A DNA stretch of 64,000 bases from an uncultured Paludibacter sp. (GCA_937897985.1 CALCBD010000032.1:123414-187413), one strand, 5' to 3'; numbered from the stretch's first letter, positions 31,953-41,743 are shown. Translations and numbers: made by a program. The notes: generated from the letters alone by a model not told the origin.

Positions 31953-34733
31953 ATGAAGTACTATAAACTTTTGACTTTAATTTTGCTTGTCATGCCTTAT
32001 TTTTTGACAGCACAAAAAAAATCGATAAAAATATCGGATTTTGCAAACTGGAACAGAATTGAAAGCAGGGCGATAAGCAACGACGGGAATTTCGTGGCTT
32101 ACGAAATAAAAAAACAAAAAGGGGATGGTTTTTTGGTGGTATATGATGTCCGGAATGCAAAAAGTGATACATTGAAAAATGCTTATAATGCAAAGTTTTC
32201 GGTCAATTCAGATTATATTGCATTCAGTATCAGAGTACCGGAAGACACATTACGAAAACTCAGGCTGGCAAAAACCAAAAAGGATAAAATGCCTAAAGAA
32301 AGTCTGGGAATTTTTACTTTTCAGGACAAGTCATTTACAAAATTCGAAAACTTAAAGTATTTTCAGATGTCGGACGAACAAAGTAACTGGCTCGGTTTTT
32401 TAATGGAAATACCCGGGGAAAAGAAAGATACCACACAGACCGGTACAAGCAAAAAAGCGAAAAAATCTTTATCTGAAGTGCCTAAGTATCAATTGATGGT
32501 TATGAATCCGGTCAGCAAAAAACAATTTACTTTTGCTCCTGTCGATACTTTTACAGTTGCAGATAAAGGAACGAAGATAGCATTTATTGCAGGCGGAAAA
32601 GACAGTACCAGGTTAAAATCGCTGGTGGTTTTTGATCCTGTCAGACAATCCTCCGATACATTGGTTCGTGATTCACTTATCTTCAGACGTTTAACCCTGG
32701 ATGAAAACGGAACTCAGTTGGCGTTTCTTGCAAGCGGCGATACAGCAGCCGTAAAAAATTATGCTTTGTACTATAGTCCATTGCATACTTCAAAAGTGAT
32801 AAAAGCAGTCGATTCCCTGACCGTAGGTATGCCGGCAAAATGGTCACCTTCGGTCAATGAGGGTTTACTTTTTTCAAAAGACGGAACAAAATTGTTTTTT
32901 GGAACAGCCGCACTGAGTCACCGCTCACCGAAAGATAGTGTTTTAGAAGATGAAAAACCAAAACTCGATGTCTGGAGCTACACCGATGCTCCCATACAGC
33001 CACGACAGCTCAACCAGTTAAGCGTAAGAAAGAAACAAACATATCTTGCTTTGTTAAGAATAAAAGAAATGCGGTTTGTTCAACTGGCTGATACAGTGAC
33101 TGAAAAAGTTCAGCTGTTCGATCACAACAATGCTGAAGTTGCTTTGGCTGTTGATAACAGAAATTATTTAAAACAGGAGGTGTGGAGTTCGCGTGTTTTG
33201 GAAGATGATTATATTGTTGATTTAAAGAACGGTAAGAAAAAACTTTTGGTTGCAGGAAAGAATAATTTCAACCTGTCGGCTGCCGGAAAATATGCAATCT
33301 ATTTTGATTATGCTGATCATCAGTATTATACGATTGATTTAAAGAGTTCAAAACTGGTGAAGCTGACCGACAGATTACCTGTGGTTTTCTATGATGAACG
33401 ACACGATACCCCCAACGATCCGGATCCTTACGGTATTGCAGGCTGGACTGAAAACGATCAGTATGTGCTGGTTTACGACCGTTTTGATATCTGGAAGCTC
33501 GATCCGACCGGCAAAGAACCGGCTGTCAATCTGACCGGTGGCCGGAGTAAACAACTGCGATACAGATATATTTCACTTGACAGGGAGCTGAACTACATTC
33601 CTGCCAAAACGGAAGCATTGCTGTCGGTTTTTGCTGAAGATACAAACAGGGAAGGTTATAGCAGCATAGTGATTTCAAAACCTGAGACTTTAAAATTGCT
33701 CATACAGGGAGATTATATGCTGGGAACTCCTGTTAAGGCAAAAGCATCCGACAGAGTCATCTGGTCTTCTCAAACTGTAAGGGATTTTCCTGAAGTTAAA
33801 GTCAGCGATCTGAGTTTTACGAATGCTAAAACCATTTCGAATGCAAACCCTCAACAAAAGGAATATATTTGGCCTACGGTAGAAATTGTACGCTGGAAAT
33901 CATTTAACGGTGATACATTGCGGGGATTATTGTTCAAACCTGATAACTTCGATGCCAACCGAAAATATCCGATGATGGTTTATTTTTACGAACGAAATTC
34001 TGAACTTTCGAACCGTTATCTCTATCCTCAGCCAAGTCATTCCACCATAAGTATACCGTTTTATGTGAGTAATGAGTATCTTGTTTTTGTCCCTGATATT
34101 GTTTATGGTACCGGTTTTCCGGGTCAGAACGCTTATGATGCCATTATTAGCGGTGTCAAAACGCTTATTGATGAAAGAAGTTATATTGATGAAAAGCACA
34201 TGGGATTACAGGGTCAGAGCTGGGGTGGTTATCAGGTCGGTTATCTGGTGACACGTACCAATATGTTTGCGGCAGCTATGGCCGGTGCCCCGGTAAGTAA
34301 TATGACCAGTGCCTACGGTGGAATTCGCTGGGAATCAGGTATGAGCAGAATGTTCCAGTATGAGGAAACACAGAGCAGGATAGGAGGTACCCTGTGGGAC
34401 AAACCATTACTTTATATCGAAAATTCACCTTTATTCATGGCTCCTAAAGTAAATACACCTTTGCTCATTATGTCCAACGATAATGACGGCGCCGTTCCAT
34501 GGTATCAGGGTATAGAGTATTTTATGGCTCTGTACCGGCTTCAGAAACCTGTTTGGTTACTTAATTACAATGGAATGAACCACAATATTGAGAGTAAATA
34601 CTGGGCCAACCGGGTTGACTTAAGTACCCGAATGTTCGGTTTCTTCAATCATTTTCTGAAGGGAGAACCTGCTCCGGAATGGATGGTGAAGGGAATTCCG
34701 GCAATCGACAAGGGAAAGAATCCGGGATATTGA
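31953..34733 (+). CDS. S9 (prolyl oligopeptidase) family serine peptidase
   Basis: The 926-residue protein has a signal peptide (MKYYKLLTLILLVMPYFLTAQ), a long beta-propeller-like region (about 25-640) and a C-terminal alpha/beta-hydrolase domain with catalytic S756 in GQSWGGYQ, D845 in NDNDGAVPW and H877 in GMNHNI. This layout matches periplasmic S9 peptidases of Bacteroidota related to dipeptidyl and acylaminoacyl peptidases, which digest peptides in the periplasm. The size is larger than DPP IV (about 720-770), mainly through the N-terminal part. Single gene. Confidence 0.88.
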   Translation: MKYYKLLTLILLVMPYFLTAQKKSIKISDFANWNRIESRAISNDGNFVAYEIKKQKGDGFLVVYDVRNAKSDTLKNAYNAKFSVNSDYIAFSIRVPEDTLRKLRLAKTKKDKMPKESLGIFTFQDKSFTKFENLKYFQMSDEQSNWLGFLMEIPGEKKDTTQTGTSKKAKKSLSEVPKYQLMVMNPVSKKQFTFAPVDTFTVADKGTKIAFIAGGKDSTRLKSLVVFDPVRQSSDTLVRDSLIFRRLTLDENGTQLAFLASGDTAAVKNYALYYSPLHTSKVIKAVDSLTVGMPAKWSPSVNEGLLFSKDGTKLFFGTAALSHRSPKDSVLEDEKPKLDVWSYTDAPIQPRQLNQLSVRKKQTYLALLRIKEMRFVQLADTVTEKVQLFDHNNAEVALAVDNRNYLKQEVWSSRVLEDDYIVDLKNGKKKLLVAGKNNFNLSAAGKYAIYFDYADHQYYTIDLKSSKLVKLTDRLPVVFYDERHDTPNDPDPYGIAGWTENDQYVLVYDRFDIWKLDPTGKEPAVNLTGGRSKQLRYRYISLDRELNYIPAKTEALLSVFAEDTNREGYSSIVISKPETLKLLIQGDYMLGTPVKAKASDRVIWSSQTVRDFPEVKVSDLSFTNAKTISNANPQQKEYIWPTVEIVRWKSFNGDTLRGLLFKPDNFDANRKYPMMVYFYERNSELSNRYLYPQPSHSTISIPFYVSNEYLVFVPDIVYGTGFPGQNAYDAIISGVKTLIDERSYIDEKHMGLQGQSWGGYQVGYLVTRTNMFAAAMAGAPVSNMTSAYGGIRWESGMSRMFQYEETQSRIGGTLWDKPLLYIENSPLFMAPKVNTPLLIMSNDNDGAVPWYQGIEYFMALYRLQKPVWLLNYNGMNHNIESKYWANRVDLSTRMFGFFNHFLKGEPAPEWMVKGIPAIDKGKNPGY

Positions 34734-34780
34734 TAATAGCAGGTATTTTATTATTGCAGGATAACCGGATAAAAAACATG

Positions 34781-35007
34781 AAAAAAGAGCCTGTCTCAAA
34801 AGTTGATTTTTTGAACAATCAACTTATAATTTGTAAGAGCTATTTTTGAATGCAACGACACTTAAAGTTGCAAATACACGAAAAGAACACTTTTGCGGCT
34901 TTGTGCAATAGCTTCTTTGCGTTCAAAAAAATGAATTATTTAATACTCAGCTTACAATTTATAGCATTATGAAAATAGATAGGGACTTATGAGACAGGCT
35001 CTTTTTT
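34781..35007. repeat. 227-bp element with perfect 18-bp inverted ends (copy A)
   Basis: The ends AAAAAAGAGCCTGTCTCA (34781-34798) and its exact reverse complement (34990-35007) enclose about 190 bases with no gene. It lies between the convergent S9 peptidase and lpd genes, 6 bases from the lpd stop. Part of the inside (about 34822-34935, with CACTTTTGCGGCTTTGTGC) recurs at 36510-36610. It looks like a small non-autonomous element (MITE-like), and the ends could also act as a terminator. No target duplication is obvious. Confidence 0.65.
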
Positions 35008-35012
35008 GTTTA

Positions 35013-36440
35013 CTAACGTTTGACCGGTTTATACAGATGCGATGAATGTCCGTAGAATAATTCAGCAGCTTCCATAACTGTCTCCGAAAGCGTTGGATGA
35101 GGATGAATGGTGAGAGCCAGATCGCGAACCGTTGCTCCCATTTCGATAGCCAATACAGCTTCTGCTATCATTTCGCCGGCTCCCGGGCCACATAAACCAA
35201 TTCCTAAAACACGTTCGGTTTCGGGGTCGACAATGATTTTTGTGAGACCATCGCTGCGGTCGAGCGTAGTGGCACGCCCGCTCGCAGCCCACGGGAATTT
35301 TGCGACTTCGTATTTCACCCCTTTGGCATTGGCCTGGTTTTCGGTAATTCCTGCCCACGCTATTTCGGGGTCTGTAAAAACAACTGCTGGAATTGCCAAA
35401 GGTTCAAAAGCTACTTTTTTCCCTGAAATGGCATCGACAGCCACGCGTGCCTCGTGCGAAGCTTTGTGTGCAAGCATTGGTTCACCCACAATATCGCCAA
35501 TGGCATAAATGCTATCGTCATTGGTTCTTAACGTTTGGTCGGCTATAATCCAGCCACGTTCGTTTACCTGTACTTTGGTGTTTTCAAGTCCCAGACCTGC
35601 AGTTTGTGGTTTTCGTCCTATCGACATTAAAACATAATCGTATTGTTGTTCTTCAACTACACCTTCCCTGTTTTCGATTTTTACGGTTAAACCTTCACCA
35701 ACTTCTTTTATTTCAGTTACTTTCGATTGTAACATGATTTTTCCGAACGAATGTGAAAGGCGTTTTTGCAAATGCGAAACCAAATCCTGATCGGCTCCCG
35801 GAAGAATCCTGTCCATAAACTCGACAACTGAAACCTTAGTGCCGAGGGCTGCATACACCGACCCTAATTCGAGTCCGATATAGCCACCACCCACTACTAA
35901 AAGACTTTTTGGTATGGCCGGCAGGTCGAGTGCCGAAGTGGAATTGAGCAGTCGTTTACTGTCAATTTGCAGCGAAGGCACTGTGGCTATTACCGAACCA
36001 ATGGCGATAATGGCTTTGTCATAATTTATTTCCTGTAGCGAGCCATCTTCTTTGGTAACAACAATGCTTTTCGACGAAGTAAATCTGGCTCTTCCCTGCA
36101 CAAAATTGATTTTTCGCTGTTTTGAAAGTACGCCCAATCCGCCGGTAAGTTTGCCTACCACTTTATCTTTAAAAGCACGAAGCTGGTCAATGTCAATTTT
36201 GGGTTCCCCGAAATCCACGCCCCATGCTTTAGCTTCTTTTGTTTCGTTAATCAGCTTTGCCACGTGCAGCAAAGCTTTTGATGGAATACAACCGCGATAC
36301 AGACATACGCCGCCGGGATTTTTTTCCAGATCAACCAAAGTAACATTCATTCCGAGGTCGGCAGCATAAAAAGCTGCTGCATATCCGCCCGGTCCTCCTC
36401 CGATTACTACAATTCTAATATCCTTATTTGAATTTTCCAT
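35013..36440 (-). CDS. lpd: Dihydrolipoyl dehydrogenase (E3)
   Basis: The 475-residue flavoenzyme has the FAD-binding GGGPGGYAAAFYAADLG, the redox disulfide in GGVCLYRGCIPSKALLH, the NAD motif VVGGGYIGLELGSVYAALG, the second FAD motif YAIGDIVGEPMLAHKASHE and the C-terminal HPHPTLSE with the catalytic His-Glu pair. It reoxidises dihydrolipoyl groups on E2 with NAD+. It is the third gene of the aceE-aceF-lpd set, separated from aceF by 248 bases holding a repeat, so it may also have its own transcription start. Confidence 0.95.
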   Translation of the reverse strand: MENSNKDIRIVVIGGGPGGYAAAFYAADLGMNVTLVDLEKNPGGVCLYRGCIPSKALLHVAKLINETKEAKAWGVDFGEPKIDIDQLRAFKDKVVGKLTGGLGVLSKQRKINFVQGRARFTSSKSIVVTKEDGSLQEINYDKAIIAIGSVIATVPSLQIDSKRLLNSTSALDLPAIPKSLLVVGGGYIGLELGSVYAALGTKVSVVEFMDRILPGADQDLVSHLQKRLSHSFGKIMLQSKVTEIKEVGEGLTVKIENREGVVEEQQYDYVLMSIGRKPQTAGLGLENTKVQVNERGWIIADQTLRTNDDSIYAIGDIVGEPMLAHKASHEARVAVDAISGKKVAFEPLAIPAVVFTDPEIAWAGITENQANAKGVKYEVAKFPWAASGRATTLDRSDGLTKIIVDPETERVLGIGLCGPGAGEMIAEAVLAIEMGATVRDLALTIHPHPTLSETVMEAAELFYGHSSHLYKPVKR

Positions 36441-36465
36441 TTTAATAAATTTTATTTTTTGAGCT

Positions 36466-36620
36466 TCGAAGCTGTCTCAAATGCTGATTTTTAAGATTAC
36501 CAACTTCCGGTTTTTAAGAGTTATTTTCGAACGCAAATACAGAAAGCCGCAACGACCAAAGAAAACACTTTTGCGGCTTTGTGCCTTAGCTTCTTAGCGT
36601 TCAAAAATAAATTGTTTAAC
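36466..36620. repeat. Degenerate relative of the 227-bp element (copy B)
   Basis: The stretch GCTGTCTCAAATGCTGATTTTT resembles the left end of the element at 34781, and CACTTTTGCGGCTTTGTGCCTTAGCTTCTTAGCGTTCAAAAA (about 36566-36606) closely matches its interior; only fragments are quoted in order. A hairpin AAAGCCGCAA/TTGCGGCTTT (36543-36552, 36571-36580) is present. The right inverted end is missing. It fills the aceF-lpd gap. Confidence 0.6.
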
Positions 36621-36688
36621 ACACAACTTTTAATTCGTATCTTTATTTTATTTTAAAGTGACCTTTAAAATAACCTCCGGATTGGGGT

Positions 36689-38044
36689 TTATCCTTCAAC
36701 AATTAATTTCATCGGGTTTTCAATTGCATCGATGATCCAGCGGAGGAAGCGAATGCCATCGGCTCCATCGATAATGCGATGATCGTACGAAAGCGAGAAC
36801 GGTAACATTAAACGTGGTTCAAATTTACCATCAATATATACAGGTTCCATTTGTCCGCGGGAGACACCCAGAATGGCCACTTCAGGAGCATTCACAATTG
36901 GTGTGAAAGCAGTTCCGCCTATACCACCCAGATTGGTAATGGTAAAGCAACCTCCGCTCAGATCGGCAATTCCTGCTTTTTTAGTTCGTGCCTTTTCGGC
37001 CAGAATATTCATTTCGCGGGCTATTTCAATCACATTCATTCGGTCGGCATTTCGTAACACGGGAACCATCAACCCGAATTCAGTATCCACAGCTATACCT
37101 ATATTAAAGTATTTTTTATAGATAACCTGTTTGTTCTGCATGTCCACACTTGCATTGAACTGCGGGAAACGTTTAAGTGCCATCGATACTATTTTTACCA
37201 GAATTGCAGTGACAGTAAGTTTAATTCCTTGTTTCTCTGCTTCTTTTGAATAACTTTTACGGAATTCTTCCAATGCTGTAATATCGGCTTTGTCGAATTG
37301 TGTAACGTGAGGAATTGTATGCCATGCATAACTCAGATGATCGGCTGTTTTGAAGCGTATGTTACTCATTGCCTGTAGTTCCACTTCTCCGAATTTGCTG
37401 AAATCAGGCAATGGTTCCTGATGTTGTTCTACTCTGATGTGTTGAACTTCATTGCGTTGCTGGTGCAGTGCTTTGCTGAATGCTTTCACATCATCCAGTA
37501 AAATACGGCCACCGGGACCGGTTCCTTTTATCTGATTTACATCCACTCCTATTTCGCGGGCTAATCTGCGAACCGAAGGTGCAGCCGGAGCTGCATTCGG
37601 CATAATGGGTGGCTGATTTTCAACGATTACTTTTGGTGTGTCGGCGGCTACTGTAGGTGCAGGTACAAATACTTCTTCTTTTGGAGCGGAAGGATCTGGA
37701 TCGGGCAAAGGCTCAGGCAAAGGCTCAGGCAAAGGCAAAGGACCAGGCAAAGGATTAGGCAAAGGCAAAGGCTCAGGCAAAGGTTGAGACTGAGGCGCTT
37801 GTTCGCCTGTTACATCTTCGATTGACATAACTTCCTGACCAATACCAACTGTGTCGCCATCGTTTACCGAAATGCTCACTACTTTGCCTGAAATGTCGGA
37901 AGGTACTTCTATGGTTGCTTTGTCGGTTTCAAGTTCGAGCAGGGGCTGATCCAATTCTACTGTATCGCCCACACTGACAAGTACTTTTACTACCGATGCT
38001 GATTTTATATTTTCACCCAATTCGGGTATTTTAAAGTTTTTCAT
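36689..38044 (-). CDS. aceF: Dihydrolipoyllysine acetyltransferase (pyruvate dehydrogenase E2)
   Basis: The 451-residue protein has one lipoyl domain (1-78; lipoylated K42 in ETDKATIEVPS), an unusual Pro-Leu-Glu repeat linker (about 84-121), a peripheral-subunit-binding domain (about 152-190; VRRLAREIGVDVNQIKGTGPGGRILLDDV) and the catalytic acyltransferase domain (about 220-451) with DHRIIDGAD. It transfers acetyl groups from E1 to CoA. One lipoyl domain contrasts with three in E. coli AceF. It sits between aceE and lpd in the same direction. Confidence 0.93.
   Translation of the reverse strand: MKNFKIPELGENIKSASVVKVLVSVGDTVELDQPLLELETDKATIEVPSDISGKVVSISVNDGDTVGIGQEVMSIEDVTGEQAPQSQPLPEPLPLPNPLPGPLPLPEPLPEPLPDPDPSAPKEEVFVPAPTVAADTPKVIVENQPPIMPNAAPAAPSVRRLAREIGVDVNQIKGTGPGGRILLDDVKAFSKALHQQRNEVQHIRVEQHQEPLPDFSKFGEVELQAMSNIRFKTADHLSYAWHTIPHVTQFDKADITALEEFRKSYSKEAEKQGIKLTVTAILVKIVSMALKRFPQFNASVDMQNKQVIYKKYFNIGIAVDTEFGLMVPVLRNADRMNVIEIAREMNILAEKARTKKAGIADLSGGCFTITNLGGIGGTAFTPIVNAPEVAILGVSRGQMEPVYIDGKFEPRLMLPFSLSYDHRIIDGADGIRFLRWIIDAIENPMKLIVEG
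37685..37786. repeat. In-frame GGCAAAGGCTCA-type repeat coding the E2 linker
   Basis: On the plus strand GGCAAAGG(C/A)TCA-like units of 6 and 12 bases repeat about ten times. On the coding strand they give PLPEPLP and PLPLP units. Such a simple repeat can change length by slippage while staying in frame. Confidence 0.85.
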
Positions 38045-38063
38045 AAATTATTATTTTATAATC

Positions 38064-38089
38064 TGCCCCAATTACGCCCTGAAGGGGCA
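38064..38089. repeat. Hairpin in the aceE-aceF gap
   Basis: TGCCCC (38064-38069) pairs with GGGGCA (38084-38089). It is followed by TGAGACAGGTTCT, which resembles one end of the 227-bp element. No T run follows on the minus strand, so it is more likely a processing or repeat hairpin than a terminator. Confidence 0.5.
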
Positions 38090-38127
38090 ATGAGACAGGT
38101 TCTATAAAAGTTGTTCAAAAATGCTGG

Positions 38128-40797
38128 TTATGAAATCATTGGGTTCAGTTTATTGGCATCAACACCTAATTCATCCATGGCTTTTTTCAAATCTGCCAGC
38201 TTGTAATTTCCTTCTTTATAAAGAGCATAAAGCGTTGTAAATGCGATATGTTTAGCATCCACTTCGAAGAAATTGCGCAATTCGGCACGACTTTCAGAAC
38301 GACCAAAACCATCTGTACCCAAAGTGTAAAGGCGTTTTGGCAACCATTTCGAAATAGAATCGGGCAATGTTTTTACGTAATCCGAAGCAGCCACAATAAC
38401 GCCATCGTTTTTGATTACTGTTGCAACGTAAGGTGTTTTTTCATTTTCCGGATTCAATAAATTATAACGTTCCACATTCAGGGCGTCACGTTGTAATTCT
38501 TTATAACTTGTCACGCTGTACACATTGGTGGCAACGCCGTATTTTTCTTCGAGTATTTCGGCAGCTTTCAGTGTTTCATTCATGATTGTTCCGCTACCTA
38601 ACAGATTTGATGTAAGAGTAGAATTTTTCTTAGCCGCTTTTTGATACAGATACATTCCTTTCAGAATTCCATCTTTTACACCTTCGGGCATGGCCGGCAT
38701 TGGATAATTTTCGTTCATCACAGTGATGTAATAAAATACTTTTTCCTGCTCTTCGTACATGCGGCGGATTCCATCACGGATAATCACAGCCAGCTCGTAA
38801 GCGAAAGCGGGATCGTAAGTGACCAGATTTGGAACAGGATAAGCCAGCAGATGACTGTTACCGTCCTGATGCTGAAGTCCTTCGCCTGCCAGAGTTGTTC
38901 GTCCGGCGGTTCCTCCTACCAAAAATCCCTTTGCCTGCATATCGGCAGCAGCCCAAACCAAATCACCGATGCGCTGTAACCCGAACATTGAGTAATAAAC
39001 GAAAAACGGCATCATGTTTACTCCGTGTGTAGCGTAAGCTGTACCTGCACTGATAAATGATGACATAGAACCCGCTTCGGTAATTCCTTCTTCTAGTATC
39101 TGTCCGTTTTTGGCTTCCTTGTAATACAAAAGTTGTTCTTTGTCCACCGGTTCATAAAGCTGCCCTACGTGTGAATAAATTCCGTTGGCACGGAAAAGTG
39201 ACTCCATACCAAAAGTACGTGCTTCATCGGGGACTATCGGTACGATAAGTTTGCCTATTTCCTTGTCTTTCAGTAATTTGGTGAGTATCCTTACAAATGC
39301 CATAGTAGTGGAAATTTCACGACCTTCGGAGCTTTGATAGAACTCGGCAAATATTTCTTCGGGCGGAGTTTTGATAGGACGAACATCGACCCTGCGTTCC
39401 GGTACATAACCGCCAAGTTCTTCACGCCGTTTTTTCAGGTATTGAATTTCGGGTGAATCATCGGGGAGTTTGTAGAAAGGAGCTTTTACAACTTCATCAT
39501 CCGAAAGAGGTATCCCGAATCTGGTGCGGAATTCCTTCAGCTCGTCTTCGTTCAGTTTTTTTTGTGAATGGGTAATGTTTTTTCCTTCACCACTTTCGCC
39601 CAAACCGTAACCTTTAATTGTATTGGCCAGAATCACAGTTGGTTGTCCTTTGTGATGTACGGCAGCATTAAACGCAGCATAAACCTTTTCAGGGTCATGT
39701 CCGCCACGTTTCATTTTTCTGATTTGCTCATCGGTGAGGTGACTGACCATTTCTTCCAGTTCGGGATCGACGCCGAAAAATTCTTTTCGAACATAATCAC
39801 CGTCGGCAATGGAAAACTTTTGCGACTGACCATCAACGATCTCACCCATTCGTTTTACTAACTTCCCTTTATTGTCATTCTCAATGAGCGTATCCCATTC
39901 GCCACCCCAGAGGACTTTTATTACGTTCCATCCGGCTCCGCGAAATACAGCTTCGAGTTCCTGAACTATTTTACCATTACCACGAACCGGGCCATCCAGT
40001 CTTTGTAAATTACAGTTGATGACGAAGATAAGATTGTCAAGTTTTTCGCGCGAGGCCAGTGTTATAGCTCCCAAAGCCTCCGGTTCGTCGGTTTCACCAT
40101 CGCCCAGAAAAGCCCAGACTTTCCTACCTGCTGTTTCTTTTATTCCCCTGTCCTCAAGGTATCTGTTGAAACGCGCCTGGTAAATGGCCATAATTGGACC
40201 GAGCCCCATCGAAACGGTCGGAAATTCCCAAAAGTCAGGCATCAGCCAGGGGTGAGGATATGACGAAACGCCACCATTCGGGTTTAACTCACGACGAAAA
40301 TTGCAGATGTTGTCCTGTGTGAGGCGTCCTTCGAGAAAAGCACGTGCATAAATTCCGGGAGCGGCATGACCCTGAAAATAAATCTGATCACCACCATTCG
40401 GAGCATTTTTTCCTTTAAAAAAGTGGTTAAAACCAACTTCGAGCAAGGTTGCTACTGAAGCATAAGTTGAAATATGTCCGCCTATTCCGTTTTCGTTTTT
40501 ATTGGCTTTGACCACCATAGCCATAGCATTCCAGCGAATGACACTTTTTATCTTTCGCTCAATCTCGCGATTGCCCGGGTAAGGCACCTGTTTGTCTCTG
40601 CTTATTGTGTTGATATAAGGAGTGTTAGCTGTGAAAGGTAATTCGACTCCGGCTTTATGAGCGCGTACCTGTAGTTGCCGTAATAATTCGACCACACGTT
40701 CGGGTCCCCATTGTTGTAATACATAATCGAGTGAGTAAAACCACTCTTCATTTTCAAGTTCTTCGATGTCCTTAGGAATCATCTTATCTGGATTCAT
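38128..40797 (-). CDS. aceE: Pyruvate dehydrogenase E1, homodimeric (AceE type)
   Basis: The 889-residue protein is collinear with E. coli AceE (887). It starts with DIEELENEEWFYSLDYVLQQ and has GHAAPGIYARAFLEGRL, the thiamine-diphosphate motif LGDGETDEPE to NLIFVINCNLQRLDGPVRGNGK (split here into its recognisable parts) and the transketolase-like central block TLAGEGLQHQDGNSHL. It decarboxylates pyruvate and acetylates the lipoyl group of E2. It is the first gene of the aceE-aceF-lpd group. The homodimeric E1 is more typical of Proteobacteria and of some Bacteroidota than of strictly anaerobic Bacteroides, which rely on pyruvate:ferredoxin oxidoreductase. Confidence 0.95.
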   Translation of the reverse strand: MNPDKMIPKDIEELENEEWFYSLDYVLQQWGPERVVELLRQLQVRAHKAGVELPFTANTPYINTISRDKQVPYPGNREIERKIKSVIRWNAMAMVVKANKNENGIGGHISTYASVATLLEVGFNHFFKGKNAPNGGDQIYFQGHAAPGIYARAFLEGRLTQDNICNFRRELNPNGGVSSYPHPWLMPDFWEFPTVSMGLGPIMAIYQARFNRYLEDRGIKETAGRKVWAFLGDGETDEPEALGAITLASREKLDNLIFVINCNLQRLDGPVRGNGKIVQELEAVFRGAGWNVIKVLWGGEWDTLIENDNKGKLVKRMGEIVDGQSQKFSIADGDYVRKEFFGVDPELEEMVSHLTDEQIRKMKRGGHDPEKVYAAFNAAVHHKGQPTVILANTIKGYGLGESGEGKNITHSQKKLNEDELKEFRTRFGIPLSDDEVVKAPFYKLPDDSPEIQYLKKRREELGGYVPERRVDVRPIKTPPEEIFAEFYQSSEGREISTTMAFVRILTKLLKDKEIGKLIVPIVPDEARTFGMESLFRANGIYSHVGQLYEPVDKEQLLYYKEAKNGQILEEGITEAGSMSSFISAGTAYATHGVNMMPFFVYYSMFGLQRIGDLVWAAADMQAKGFLVGGTAGRTTLAGEGLQHQDGNSHLLAYPVPNLVTYDPAFAYELAVIIRDGIRRMYEEQEKVFYYITVMNENYPMPAMPEGVKDGILKGMYLYQKAAKKNSTLTSNLLGSGTIMNETLKAAEILEEKYGVATNVYSVTSYKELQRDALNVERYNLLNPENEKTPYVATVIKNDGVIVAASDYVKTLPDSISKWLPKRLYTLGTDGFGRSESRAELRNFFEVDAKHIAFTTLYALYKEGNYKLADLKKAMDELGVDANKLNPMIS

Positions 40798-41014
40798 TTT
40801 AAATAATTTTTGATTAGTATGTATTAAACAAAGAAATTCGTGTTTAGTTTAATCAATGGTCTACCAAAAAATATTAATTTTGAATACGGATTATAAATTA
40901 CTGATTTAAAGACAGGAAAAGTGACAGTTCAGTCTTTTTTTTGAAAAAAGTGATGTGTTTTTTAATCAGCCGGTTGCATTTATTTCAAAAATTTTTAAAC
41001 TTAAAATATGGTGC

Positions 41015-41710
41015 TTAAGCAACAGCCAGGGTAAATACACTGACTTTTACATTCGGGATTGAAACCAAAACGGATATAGCTGCTTCGAGGGTTGAACCTG
41101 TGGTGAGTACATCGTCTACAATCAGGATATGTTTATTTTCGATGGCCTCAGCATTAGTGAGTTCAAAAATTCCTTCTGTATTTTCATATCGTTCAAAAAC
41201 AGCTTTTTTAGTTTGAGTCGTGTTTTCCCTGCTTCGGATAAGTGAAGTTGTATCCATCGGTTTTTCAAAGATTTCTGCTATGCCTTTGCCAATCCATTCG
41301 CTTTGATTATAGCCTCTTTTAGCAAATTTTCGGGGATGTAACGGAATGGGAATGATCAGGTCTATCTCCCGAAAACCGCCCGAATCAAGAAGTTCAACAG
41401 CAGCATATCTGCCCATAATGCGTCCGATTTCTCTGTTACCTTTGTATTTAAGTTCATGTATCAGTTTCTGAAATGCCGATCCTTTCTGAAAATAGAAAAA
41501 AGATGTTCCCTGAAAAACCGGAACTTTTCCCCAGAATTTTTTTTCAACAGGATTGTCGGGAACAAGGTGAAAGTTTGTCCGGGGAATTTGGTGCAGGCAC
41601 GAAAGGCATAGTTGCGATTCGTTTTTCAACAGCGATTCACCGCAAATTAAGCATAGGTGCGGGTAAAAAAGATTGACTAATTCGGCTAAGGGTTTTCTCA
41701 TTTTAATCAA
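41015..41710 (-). CDS. ComF family phosphoribosyltransferase-like protein
   Basis: The 231-residue protein has an N-terminal four-cysteine zinc finger (CLICGESL and CLSCLHQ) and a C-terminal PRTase-type domain with the PRPP loop ILIVDDVLTTGSTLEAA. The family includes ComF/GntX, needed for DNA uptake in naturally competent bacteria but widespread in others with unclear roles. Length is typical. It lies 33 bases after dgkA on the same strand. Confidence 0.88.
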   Translation of the reverse strand: MIKMRKPLAELVNLFYPHLCLICGESLLKNESQLCLSCLHQIPRTNFHLVPDNPVEKKFWGKVPVFQGTSFFYFQKGSAFQKLIHELKYKGNREIGRIMGRYAAVELLDSGGFREIDLIIPIPLHPRKFAKRGYNQSEWIGKGIAEIFEKPMDTTSLIRSRENTTQTKKAVFERYENTEGIFELTNAEAIENKHILIVDDVLTTGSTLEAAISVLVSIPNVKVSVFTLAVA

Positions 41711-41743
41711 GGTGTTGTTGGTAAGTTGTTGAAGAAGGCTTTT

